From positions 124,001 to 188,000 of the forward strand of contig NZ_JACSZW010000007.1 of NCBI RefSeq assembly GCF_014472395.1: 64,000 nt of DNA, given 5' to 3'. The notes under the pieces were generated by a model that saw only the letters and a program-made list of their open reading frames with translations, searched no databases and was not told the origin of the DNA. The translations under genes were made by a program, and so were the position numbers. The first letter of the stretch is position 1, and every line of letters starts with the position of its first letter. This document shows, piece after piece, positions 43,593 through 51,705 of the stretch. The stretch is from Pedobacter sp. N36a. GTDB lineage: Bacteria; Bacteroidota; Bacteroidia; Sphingobacteriales; Sphingobacteriaceae.

Positions 43593-44405
43593 ATGAGATT
43601 TCTAAAATTTTTACTGGCACCCATCGCAATTGCGATAGGTGCCAGTGCTCAGGCGCAGGAATTATACGTATTCACTGAACCTGCCAGTAATATGCCGGCA
43701 AAATCAGTTGGATTTAGGTTGACTCATGAGGGTAGGGTTAGTCCTGACTTCTCGATTAGGACCACTCCAGAGTTAATGCTGGGCTTCAATAAGAACCTGA
43801 TGGTGCATGCGCAAGGCTTTTTATCCAATATGGATGGCAGTTACAAGGTGGAAGGGGCTAGTTTATATGCGAAATACAGGTTTCTTTCCATAGATGAGAT
43901 GAAGCGGCATTTCCGCGCGGCTGCATTTGGTAGAATCAGTACCAGCAGCAGGCCTACTTTTTCCGAAGACATTAGTCTGGAAGGTGATAATTCAGGGATC
44001 CAGGGGGGATTGGTGTTTACACAATTGCTGCATAAATTGGCTTTATCGACTACTTTAAGCTATACCAAGTCTTTTGAGCGCGAGCGTAAACAGCAGCTGG
44101 GGATGCCTCAGCCGAATCAGATGCTGGGATACAGCTTTTCGTCGGGTTACCTGATGCTTCCATTTGTGTATAAGAACTACAATCAGCCAAATTTTAACCT
44201 TTATTTTGAGGTTTTGGGGAAAACCAACCCTGAAAACGGAAGGTCTTATGTCGATTTTGCGCCAGCAGTTCAGATGATCATCAATAGTAGGACGCGGATA
44301 GATTTGGGGTATAGGTTTCAAGTTGCAGGAAATGTGGCCAACCGCTACAACAAAAACATGTATATGGTTAGAGCAGAGTTCAACTTTTACAATGTGCTAA
44401 AATAA
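43593..44405 (+). CDS. outer-membrane beta-barrel-like protein, probably metal-linked
   Basis: 270 residues. Signal peptide (1-21, ending SAQAQ), then alternating polar/hydrophobic beta strands and a final aromatic strand (NMYMVRAEFNFYNVLK), typical of an outer-membrane barrel. Stretches such as SVGFRLTHEGRV and YRFQVAGN recall porin-like proteins of unknown role. It starts 9 bp after the HMA gene, so a function in the same metal process is likely, but I cannot assign one. Confidence 0.72.
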   Translation: MRFLKFLLAPIAIAIGASAQAQELYVFTEPASNMPAKSVGFRLTHEGRVSPDFSIRTTPELMLGFNKNLMVHAQGFLSNMDGSYKVEGASLYAKYRFLSIDEMKRHFRAAAFGRISTSSRPTFSEDISLEGDNSGIQGGLVFTQLLHKLALSTTLSYTKSFERERKQQLGMPQPNQMLGYSFSSGYLMLPFVYKNYNQPNFNLYFEVLGKTNPENGRSYVDFAPAVQMIINSRTRIDLGYRFQVAGNVANRYNKNMYMVRAEFNFYNVLK

Positions 44406-44458
44406 GCTGTTGTAGGTATTTCTTATCATACATCAACAATCTGCCTTTTAATTCGTTA

Positions 44459-44466
44459 TACATTTG
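44459..44466 (+). promoter_or_regulatory. -7 box for the yceI gene
   Basis: TACATTTG fits TAnnTTTG, 22 bp before the ATG. No clear -33 TTG. Confidence 0.4.
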
Positions 44467-44488
44467 TAAATCACTAAAATATAAAATT

Positions 44489-45061
44489 ATGAAAAAGGTA
44501 TTTTTAATGCTGGTTGCGCTTTCCATCAGCCTGGCGTCTTTCGCACAAACTAAATGGAAGCTTGACCCGATGCACTCTTTCGTGAACTTCTCCGTAGGTC
44601 ATATGGGAATTTCATTTGTAGATGGGGCATTCAATAAGTTTGATGGCACGATAGAAGATGCTAAAACAGATTTTACAGATGCTAAAATTAACTTTACAGT
44701 AGATGTAAATAGCGTAGACACCCGTGTAGAACCACGCAATAAACATTTGAAATCAGATGATTTCTTTAATGCAGAAAAATATCCAAACATGACTTTTGTG
44801 AGTACGTCTTTCAAAAAATTGAGTGGAAATAACTATGAACTGGCAGGAAAACTGACCATTCGTGATGTGACGAAAGATGTAAAGTTTAATGTGGTTTTCG
44901 GTGGAACACATACGGATGATAAAGGAACAACAAAAGCTGGTTTTGCAGCAAATACCACCATTAACCGCCTGGACTATAATATCAAATTTGATCCAACAGG
45001 CATGGGTGTAGCTAAAGACGTTAAAATCTCATTGAACCTGGAATTCGTTCAGGCAAAATAA
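44489..45061 (+). CDS. YceI family periplasmic lipid-binding-like protein
   Basis: 190 residues with a signal peptide (MKKVFLMLVALSISLASFAQ). The lipocalin-like YceI fold is clear: TKWKLDPMHSFVNFSVGHMGISFVDGAFNKFDG, DVNSVDTRVEPRNKHLKSDDFFNAEKYPNMTFVSTSF, and GKLTIRDVTKDVKFNVVF. Relatives bind polyisoprenoid lipids. It has its own promoter and terminator. Confidence 0.95.
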   Translation: MKKVFLMLVALSISLASFAQTKWKLDPMHSFVNFSVGHMGISFVDGAFNKFDGTIEDAKTDFTDAKINFTVDVNSVDTRVEPRNKHLKSDDFFNAEKYPNMTFVSTSFKKLSGNNYELAGKLTIRDVTKDVKFNVVFGGTHTDDKGTTKAGFAANTTINRLDYNIKFDPTGMGVAKDVKISLNLEFVQAK

Positions 45062-45074
45062 GAAAAGGACATTT

Positions 45075-45099
45075 AGGGGGGGGGGATCCCCCCTTATTT
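45075..45099 (+). terminator. G10/C6 hairpin terminator
   Basis: A run of ten Gs (45076-45085), AT, six Cs and then TTATTTTTG. It contains a BamHI palindrome at its centre. It ends the yceI transcript and may slip during replication. Confidence 0.7.
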
Positions 45100-45113
45100 T
45101 TGATTTCATCATC

Positions 45114-45941
45114 ATGACCAATTTATCTCAATTCCGAACTTTTAGTCAGCATTTACCGCTTCAGGATTACTTAATGCCCGTTTTATTTATGGGGCATGGC
45201 TCTCCTATGAATGGCATTGAAGACAATGAGTTTAGTGCAAAATGGGCCGCAATGGCTCAGAATATTCCCGTTCCAACCGCTGTAATCGTCGTTTCCGCGC
45301 ACTGGTTTACGAAGGGAACCCATTTAACCGCTATGGATTTTCCAAGTACGATCCATGATTTTGGAGGTTTCCCCCAAGCTTTATTTGACGTCAATTATCC
45401 TGCTCCGGGGAGTCCGGATCTGGCGATCGCCGCGAAAAAGCTGATCCAAAGTGTGGAAGTCGGGTTAGACCACGATTGGGGCTTAGATCATGGTGCATGG
45501 ACGGTTTTAAGGCACATGTATCCTCAGGCGAATGTCCCTGTGGTACAATTGAGCATCGATTATACGAAAGATGCCAAATTTCATTATGAACTGGCAAAAG
45601 AGCTGTATGAACTCCGTAAGAAGGGGGTGCTCATTATGGGCAGCGGTAATATGGTGCATAACCTGAGGATGATGAGCTGGGAAATGATCAATGGAGGGGG
45701 TTACGACTGGGCTTTAGAGATCAATGACCAGTTTAAACAGTTGATTCTGAATAATGAACATCAGCCTCTACAAGCTTATCAGACTTTAGGAAAAGCAGCA
45801 ATGCTGGCCATTCCAACACCAGAGCATTACCTGCCGCTGATGTATACCTTAGGCTTGAAAAATGACCAGGAACCGGTTACACTTTTTAATGATAAGGCCG
45901 TTGCTGGCTCGTTAACGATGACTTCTGTTAGAATTGGTTAG
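45114..45941 (+). CDS. 4,5-DOPA dioxygenase extradiol-like protein (LigB fold)
   Basis: 275 residues of the class III extradiol dioxygenase family (YgiD). Stretches: MPVLFMGHGSPMNGIE (His ligand), VSAHWFTKG (second His), FDVNYPAPGSP, VGLDHDWGLDHGAWTVL, and GSGNMVHNLRMM. In E. coli YgiD cleaves L-DOPA to 4,5-seco-DOPA. The ATG at 45114 gives a leading 20 residues that could be trimmed to the ATG of MPVLF. Monocistronic. Confidence 0.88.
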   Translation: MTNLSQFRTFSQHLPLQDYLMPVLFMGHGSPMNGIEDNEFSAKWAAMAQNIPVPTAVIVVSAHWFTKGTHLTAMDFPSTIHDFGGFPQALFDVNYPAPGSPDLAIAAKKLIQSVEVGLDHDWGLDHGAWTVLRHMYPQANVPVVQLSIDYTKDAKFHYELAKELYELRKKGVLIMGSGNMVHNLRMMSWEMINGGGYDWALEINDQFKQLILNNEHQPLQAYQTLGKAAMLAIPTPEHYLPLMYTLGLKNDQEPVTLFNDKAVAGSLTMTSVRIG

Positions 45942-45979
45942 CGCTCATTCGGGTATTGTCTCCAGTATCATTGCGTATT

Positions 45980-47380
45980 TTACATCAACTTCCTCAGCCA
46001 TTTCAAGACCCATCCTTTCTTCTCATAAGGTGGATAAATCAGCTTGCTCATGTCCAGTGTGGATTGGAAAACAACAGCTCTTTCATGAGAAAAGGTTTTA
46101 AATCCAAATTGACCATGACAACTGCCCAATCCGCTGCCATTAACCCCGCCGAAAGGTAATTTAGGGTTGCTGATGTGGATCAGTACGTCATTTACGCAGG
46201 TTCCCCCAGCGCTGGTGCTTTTGATTACCTGCTGAATCTGCTTTTTATCCTGACTAAAGATGTAAAGGGCCAAAGGTTTGTCCATTTTATTGACGAATGT
46301 AATGGCCTCCTCAATGGTTTTATATGGGATAATAGGTAAGACAGGGCCAAAAATCTCTTCCTTCATGATGTTTGCATTTTCTGGAAGGTCAGTCAGTACT
46401 GAGGGTAGAATGGTTTGTGTAGATTTGTTTGCTGGGCCTCCATAAGGAAGTTTGGCTCCTTTTGACAGGGCATCATCCACAAGTCCTTGAATGCGGTTAA
46501 AATGCTTTTCATTGATGATTTTAGCATAACTGGAGAGGTTGAGTTCCCCGGTCTCAGTAAAGAACATCTGCTGAACTGCCGCCTTGTATTTTTCCAGGAA
46601 TGCGGTTTGTAATGATTCCTGAATGAGTATATAATCTGGTGCAATACAAGTCTGTCCTGCATTGGTGAGCTTTCCCCAGGCAATTTTGGAGGCAGCGATG
46701 TCGAGGTTGGCCGTTTCATCAATCAGCGTTGGTGATTTTCCGCCGAGTTCCAGCGTTAAAGAGGTCAGATTTTTCGCCGCAGCTTCCATCACTATCTTTC
46801 CTACAGCAGTACTTCCTGTAAAAAAGATGTGATCAAAGGGTAAACTCAGCAGATGCGTAGAGAGTGCGGCGTCCCCCTCAAAACAGCAAATTTCCGATTC
46901 TTCAAAGCATTCTTCAATCACCCGACAGAGGATAGAACTGGTTTCAGAACTTAGTTCTGAGGGCTTTAATATCGCACAATTTCCTGCAGCAATGGCCGAA
47001 ATTAATGGGGCCATCATCAGCTGAAAAGGATAATTCCAAGGCGAAATGATTAGGCAAACACCCTTTGGTTCGTAATAGATCCTGTTTTTTGCCATCAGTG
47101 CAGTAATTGTTTTGCCTACTTTTACCGGACGCATCCAGCTGCTCAGATTTTTAATGGCGTAGTCTATCTCGCTGTAAATAAAAACCACTTCAGTAAGTGC
47201 GGATTCAAATTCGCTCTTTCTCAAGTCGCTCTGCAAGGCCGCATAAATCTCTTTTTCATACAGCTGTATGCTGCTCTTTAAAGCACTCAATTTATTAATT
47301 CGTTGCGTCGCATTGCTGTTTCTAAGTGTATATTTATACGCTTGCTGTGCTTTAAAAACGGAGTTAATAGTTTGTATCAT
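45980..47380 (-). CDS. aldehyde dehydrogenase (class 3-like)
   Basis: 466 residues, soluble except for a C-terminal amphipathic end (GWVLKWLRKLM), the arrangement of class 3 / fatty aldehyde dehydrogenases. Catalytic parts: LTLELGGKSPTLI (Glu), NAGQTCIAPDYIL (Cys nucleophile), NYPFQLMMAPLISAIAAGN, and the GSTAVGKIVM NAD site. It oxidises aldehydes to acids with NAD(P). Convergent with the dioxygenase gene 38 bp away. Confidence 0.93.
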   Translation of the reverse strand: MIQTINSVFKAQQAYKYTLRNSNATQRINKLSALKSSIQLYEKEIYAALQSDLRKSEFESALTEVVFIYSEIDYAIKNLSSWMRPVKVGKTITALMAKNRIYYEPKGVCLIISPWNYPFQLMMAPLISAIAAGNCAILKPSELSSETSSILCRVIEECFEESEICCFEGDAALSTHLLSLPFDHIFFTGSTAVGKIVMEAAAKNLTSLTLELGGKSPTLIDETANLDIAASKIAWGKLTNAGQTCIAPDYILIQESLQTAFLEKYKAAVQQMFFTETGELNLSSYAKIINEKHFNRIQGLVDDALSKGAKLPYGGPANKSTQTILPSVLTDLPENANIMKEEIFGPVLPIIPYKTIEEAITFVNKMDKPLALYIFSQDKKQIQQVIKSTSAGGTCVNDVLIHISNPKLPFGGVNGSGLGSCHGQFGFKTFSHERAVVFQSTLDMSKLIYPPYEKKGWVLKWLRKLM

Positions 47381-47440
47381 AAATGCCGGCTAGGTGATGC
47401 TAATGAAAAGGACCTCTGTTGAGGTGATTAAATATACAAA

Positions 47441-47584
47441 ATGAAACGCTCTTCTGCTCATCTTGAAGCGCGGGTATCTAAAATTATCTACCGCTATAAC
47501 GCTGAAGTTAAGAAGAGGCCTGCTGTGATGATTAAAAGTATTTCAACCCCTTTAATGCAAAAAATAAACCAACCGGCCGGGTAA
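47441..47584 (+). CDS. 47-residue basic open frame, hypothetical
   Basis: ATG at 47441, TAA at 47584, in the gap between the aldehyde dehydrogenase and the S9 peptidase gene. The product begins MKRSSAHLEARVSKIIYRYN and is rich in Lys/Arg with no membrane segment. An AT-rich leader precedes it. No family recognised; may be chance. Confidence 0.35.
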   Translation: MKRSSAHLEARVSKIIYRYNAEVKKRPAVMIKSISTPLMQKINQPAG

Positions 47585-47622
47585 TTAGTTAGCCCTGGTC
47601 CAGAACCATCAAAATAGATAAA

Positions 47623-49989
47623 ATGAAAAGATTATTTACCCTCTTACTGCTTGCGGGTGCCAGCGCTCAGGCCCAGCAAAATTCAGCACTCAGTGTTGAG
47701 AAGATCATGCGCGATCAGAAATGGATTGGCGTAGCACCCACGAATTTCCGCTGGGCTGCGGATAGTAAAGTCCTGTTTTTTGACTGGAATCCTGAGAATA
47801 AAGACAAATCAGAAGGTTTTCAAGTGCAGGCCGCTTCCCTAAAAAGAGAGAAGTCTGATGAAAAGCTGAAAACCGCAGCTATTGGTGCCGACTATATTTA
47901 TTCAAATGACCGCTCGCTAGGGATCGTTGAAAAATCGGGAGATCTGTACTTATACTACCCGAAAACCCGGCAGGAACAACGATTAACCCGTACTATAGAA
48001 AGAGAAAGCAACCCTCGATTTTTAAAAAATGGAGCAGTAGTTTTTCAGCGTGGAGATAATCTTTTTACGCTCAATCTGAAGAACAATGAAATTACTCAGC
48101 TGACGAATTTTATCAAGGGAAAAGCAGGAAGTGCTGCGGATAAAGGCAAGCCGACCATTCAAAGTACCTGGTTAAAAGACGAACAGACGGAGCTTTTTGA
48201 CATCATTAAGAAAAGAAATAAAGAAGGAAATCCGGTAAGGGGACGTTTTGCGAACCTGACACCAGAAAAGCCGGAGAAATCGATAAAGCCCATCTATCTG
48301 GAGGAGAAATTCCTGAATGGATTAATCGTAAGTCCAGATGGCAGATATGTGAGTTATAAACTGATGACCCCTGCTGCGGGAACTATAAATACGATCGTTC
48401 CCAATTTCATTACCACATCTGGATATGTAGAAGATATTGCTGGCAGAACCAAAGTAGGCGAGCCATTGCCCACCTATCAGAGCTATATTTACGACCAGCA
48501 GCGCGACACCGTGTATGGGGTGCATACGGAGCAGATTCCAGGAATTAAAGACCTTCCAGACTATGTAAAGGACTATCCTAAGCAATTGGCTGAACGTCAG
48601 AAGAAAAACGAAGATCGCCAGGTGAACCTTAGCGGACCGTATTGGAATGAAGCAGGAACAACTGCCATCATGCTCGCCGATGCACAGGACAATAAAGACC
48701 TTTGGATTTTGAAACTGGATGCTGCCACAGGAAATTTAAGCATCGTAGACAGACAAAGGGATGAAGCCTGGATCGGTGGCCCTGGCATTGGCTGGGGAAA
48801 TGTAGGCTGGGTAGATCAAAACCGCTTTTATTTCCAAAGTGAAGTCTCAGGATACAGTCATTTGTACCTGGCAAATGTTGCCACCGGAGAGAAAAAACAA
48901 TTGACTTCCGGCAATTGGGAAGTGCAGAAGCTAGCACTTTCAAAAGACAAGAAAACCTTCTATATCACCGCAAATAAAGACCATCCTGGGATCACTCAAT
49001 TCTACAAACTGGATGTAAATGGTGGTCCATTGGTGCAATTAACCAGTATGAAAGGTGGAAATGAAGTGACGCTTTCGCCGGATGAAAAATGGCTGGCCAT
49101 CAATTATTCTTATATGAATAAGCCATGGGAACTGTACATTCAACCTAATCAACCGGGTGCAAAGGCCGTTCAGGTCACCAATTCGACTTCTGAGGAGTTC
49201 AAAGCTTACCCATGGAGGGAACCAGATCTGGTTGCTTTTAAAAATCGTTACGGATCAGATGTGTATGCGAGGGTTTATCCAGCAAAGCACCCACATCCAA
49301 ACCGCCCTGCTGTAGTTTTTGTACATGGTGCAGGTTATTTACAGAATGTGCACTACTGGTGGAGCCAATATCAAAGAGAGTACATGTTCAATAATATGCT
49401 GGCCGACAATGGTTATACTGTAATTGACATCGATTATACGGCAAGTTCTGGTTATGGCAGAAATCACCGTACCGGGATCTACAGACACATGGGTGGAAAA
49501 GACCTCACTGATCAGGTGGATGGCCTGAAAATGCTGGTAGAAAAATATAACGTCAATCCGAAGCATGTTGGCCTATATGGGGGCTCTTACGGTGGTTTTA
49601 TCACGCTGATGGCCTTATTTAACGAACCGGATGTTTTTGCCAGTGGAGCGGCGCTAAGGTCGGTAACCGACTGGGCACATTACAACCATGGCTATACTTC
49701 CAATATTTTAAATGAGCCTTATAATGACGAACTGGCCTATAAACGCAGTTCACCGATCTATTTTGCCAATGGTTTAAAGGGCAATTTGCTGATGTGCCAT
49801 GGCATGGTAGACGTGAATGTGCAGTTTCAGGACATCGTGAGGCTTTCTCAGCGCTTCATTGAGCTAGGTAAAGACAACTGGGAGCTGGCTGTTTATCCCG
49901 TTGAAGATCATGGCTTTGTGGAGCCTTCCAGCTGGACTGATGAGTATAAAAGGATTTATAGATTGTTTGAGAATACTTTGAAAAAGTAA
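47623..49989 (+). CDS. S9 family prolyl oligopeptidase / DPP-IV-like peptidase
   Basis: 788 residues with a signal peptide (about 1-18). A beta-propeller covers roughly 30-510. The alpha/beta-hydrolase domain (about 540-788) carries the triad: Ser in GLYGGSYGGFITLM, Asp in HGMVDVNVQFQ, His in YPVEDHGFVEP. RPAVVFVHGAGYLQ is the oxyanion-side strand. Secreted peptidase that trims proline-containing peptides. Stands alone on the plus strand. Confidence 0.94.
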   Translation: MKRLFTLLLLAGASAQAQQNSALSVEKIMRDQKWIGVAPTNFRWAADSKVLFFDWNPENKDKSEGFQVQAASLKREKSDEKLKTAAIGADYIYSNDRSLGIVEKSGDLYLYYPKTRQEQRLTRTIERESNPRFLKNGAVVFQRGDNLFTLNLKNNEITQLTNFIKGKAGSAADKGKPTIQSTWLKDEQTELFDIIKKRNKEGNPVRGRFANLTPEKPEKSIKPIYLEEKFLNGLIVSPDGRYVSYKLMTPAAGTINTIVPNFITTSGYVEDIAGRTKVGEPLPTYQSYIYDQQRDTVYGVHTEQIPGIKDLPDYVKDYPKQLAERQKKNEDRQVNLSGPYWNEAGTTAIMLADAQDNKDLWILKLDAATGNLSIVDRQRDEAWIGGPGIGWGNVGWVDQNRFYFQSEVSGYSHLYLANVATGEKKQLTSGNWEVQKLALSKDKKTFYITANKDHPGITQFYKLDVNGGPLVQLTSMKGGNEVTLSPDEKWLAINYSYMNKPWELYIQPNQPGAKAVQVTNSTSEEFKAYPWREPDLVAFKNRYGSDVYARVYPAKHPHPNRPAVVFVHGAGYLQNVHYWWSQYQREYMFNNMLADNGYTVIDIDYTASSGYGRNHRTGIYRHMGGKDLTDQVDGLKMLVEKYNVNPKHVGLYGGSYGGFITLMALFNEPDVFASGAALRSVTDWAHYNHGYTSNILNEPYNDELAYKRSSPIYFANGLKGNLLMCHGMVDVNVQFQDIVRLSQRFIELGKDNWELAVYPVEDHGFVEPSSWTDEYKRIYRLFENTLKK

Positions 49990-50076
49990 ATAGAGGAAAA
50001 CTAATTCTTAATGCTACTGTATAGTTTTTGTCTATATCTATATTAGTATTAAGTATCTGTTATCTCTTGAATTCGG

Positions 50077-50107
50077 TTGCATTTGAGGGGATATAGCCTT
50101 ACCTTTG
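50077..50107 (+). promoter_or_regulatory. peroxiredoxin gene promoter
   Basis: TTG (50077-50079), 20-bp spacer, TACCTTTG (50100-50107), 27 bp before the ATG. Same geometry as the promoter at 37688. Confidence 0.8.
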
Positions 50108-50134
50108 TGTCACGAAATTAAAAAACAAAAAATT

Positions 50135-50680
50135 ATGATTAATATAGGTCAACAATTCCCATCATTCTCAAAAACTGCTGTAGTTAGTATCGAAAAAGGT
50201 AAAGAATTCGAAACAATTACTTCAGATTCTTTAATCAACGAAAACAACCAGTGGACTTGTATGTTCTGGTGGCCAAAAGATTTTACTTTTGTTTGCCCAA
50301 CAGAAATTGCTGAATTTAACAATAACTTCAATGAATTCCGTGACCGTGATACTACCTTAATCGGTGCATCTACGGATTCTGAATTCGTTCACGCGGCATG
50401 GAGAACTCACCACGATGATTTACGTGATTTGAAATTCCCAATGTTAGCAGATACGTCTAAATCTTTAGCTGAAGCTTTAGATATTTTAGAGCCAAACGAA
50501 AAAATCGCTTACCGTGCTACTTTCATCATCGATCCTCAAGGTATCGTACGTTGGGCTAGTGTAAATGATTTAAGCGTTGGTCGTAACGTTAAAGAAGTAA
50601 TCAGAGTACTAGATGCTTTGCAAACTGACGAACTTTGCCCATGCAACTGGGAAAAAGGTCAAGAGACTTTAACTGTATAA
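50135..50680 (+). CDS. peroxiredoxin (AhpC/Prx1-type)
   Basis: 181 residues from the ATG at 50135; the longer frame begins inside the promoter region. The peroxidatic Cys is in DFTFVCPTEIAEF (Cys54), with the conserved Trp and Pro before it; the resolving Cys is near the C-terminus (CPCNWEKG). It reduces hydrogen peroxide and organic peroxides, acting with a thioredoxin- or AhpD-like partner. An AhpD-like gene follows across a terminator. Confidence 0.94.
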   Translation: MINIGQQFPSFSKTAVVSIEKGKEFETITSDSLINENNQWTCMFWWPKDFTFVCPTEIAEFNNNFNEFRDRDTTLIGASTDSEFVHAAWRTHHDDLRDLKFPMLADTSKSLAEALDILEPNEKIAYRATFIIDPQGIVRWASVNDLSVGRNVKEVIRVLDALQTDELCPCNWEKGQETLTV

Positions 50681-50700
50681 TTTTACTGTTTAATCCTAAG

Positions 50701-50737
50701 AATCCCTGTAAAATGCATTTTTGCAGGGATTTCTTTT
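50701..50737 (+). terminator. strong intercistronic terminator or attenuator
   Basis: A 13-bp stem with one G-U pair (AATCCCTGTAAAA against TTTTGCAGGGATT), 5-nt loop, then TCTTTT, at 50701-50737. It lies between the peroxiredoxin and AhpD-like genes and should make the second less transcribed than the first. Confidence 0.85.
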
Positions 50738-50756
50738 ACCCAAAAATTTATTTATC

Positions 50757-51341
50757 ATGACAGCAGCAACAGAAACTATTCAAGAATTATTAGCCGTAGT
50801 AGGTCTTGAACCAGATTATAGAAATGAAAGTCTGACGCTTTTAGAAAAAGGCAATTCAAGATACGTACGTGATTTAAAATTAAACTTAAGCAGCACTTTT
50901 ACCTCAAGCCATTTGAGCGATAAGGAATGTGCATTGATCGCATTGAGCATTGCTGTAAATAACAACAATAAGGTGTTGACTGATTTCTTTGAGAAATTGG
51001 CAATCGCAAAAGAAGCCACAGTAGAAGAAATCGCTGAAGCAGTAGGTTGTGCGTCTTTATTGGCCTTAAATAACGTGTTTTACCGTTTCCGTCACTTTAC
51101 AGGAAAAGAGAAATATACTCAAATCCCTGCACGTGTGCGCATGCAGATCATGAGCAGCCCGGTTACTGGGAAAGAGTTTTTTGAGTTGATGAGCATCGCC
51201 GTTTCTGCCGTGAATGGCTGTGAAATGTGTGTAAATGCACATGAGCACTCGATTCTTGCTCTAGGCGCTACAGAAGAAAGAGTATTTGATGCGGTTCGTA
51301 TCGCTTCAATTGTTACTTCTGCAGGAAAAGTAATTTACTAA
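50757..51341 (+). CDS. AhpD-like carboxymuconolactone decarboxylase family protein
   Basis: 194 residues from the ATG at 50757. It has the CMD/AhpD helical fold and redox motif NGCEMCVNAHEHSIL (CxxC with a following His). As in AhpD, the dithiol could recycle the upstream peroxiredoxin, which its position suggests. Confidence 0.9.
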   Translation: MTAATETIQELLAVVGLEPDYRNESLTLLEKGNSRYVRDLKLNLSSTFTSSHLSDKECALIALSIAVNNNNKVLTDFFEKLAIAKEATVEEIAEAVGCASLLALNNVFYRFRHFTGKEKYTQIPARVRMQIMSSPVTGKEFFELMSIAVSAVNGCEMCVNAHEHSILALGATEERVFDAVRIASIVTSAGKVIY

Positions 51342-51385
51342 TTTGTTTGTTCCTGAGCGACTGAAGGGTTGATCAGGTCCGATTT

Positions 51386-51479
51386 AAAAAAAGAAGCTTG
51401 ACTATTCATCGGCTGAAACCTTTTGCGCTAAACAGCGCAAAACTTTCTAGGCCCTTTCCTAGCAAAGCTTCTTTTTTTT
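51386..51479 (+). terminator. multibranched terminator / structured RNA element 1
   Basis: Outer 14-bp stem AAAAAAAGAAGCTT (51386-51399) against AAGCTTCTTTTTTT (51466-51479) encloses two hairpins: TTTTGCGCT-AAAC-AGCGCAAAA (51421-51442) and CTAGG-CCCTTT-CCTAG. It ends in a T8 run. The size exceeds a simple terminator. It shares AGCAAAGCTTC with element 2. Confidence 0.7.
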
Positions 51480-51614
51480 GAAATTAAGGTTAGAAGTCCT
51501 TCCTGTAAGGTGAAATCCCTTCTTCGACTGATCCATGGGATTAAGTCGGTGTAAGGCATTAGTCGGTTTAGGAGTAAAATAAGTAAGCAGGTAGGAGTGT
51601 ATTGCAGAATTTAT

Positions 51615-51697
51615 AAAAGGAGAACTATGCTTTGAAGACATTCGAATCTTTGTGTTTCAGCAAAGCTTCGGGGATGAAAAGTATAGTTCTCCTTTTT
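51615..51697 (-). terminator. structured inverted repeat element 2 (ppc terminator)
   Basis: Outer 14-bp stem AAAAGGAGAACTAT (51615-51628) against ATAGTTCTCCTTTT (51683-51696), with inner GCTTTG/CAAAGC pairing. On the minus strand it follows the ppc stop codon by 9 bp and ends in a T-rich run. Confidence 0.7.
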
Positions 51698-51705
51698 AGC
51701 AGCAG

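Larger units (their letters stand above)
51342..51705. other. intergenic region with two structured inverted repeats
   Basis: 364 bp between the AhpD-like gene and convergent ppc. It holds two long inverted repeats (51386-51479 and 51615-51697) described separately and no gene I can support. Confidence 0.75.
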
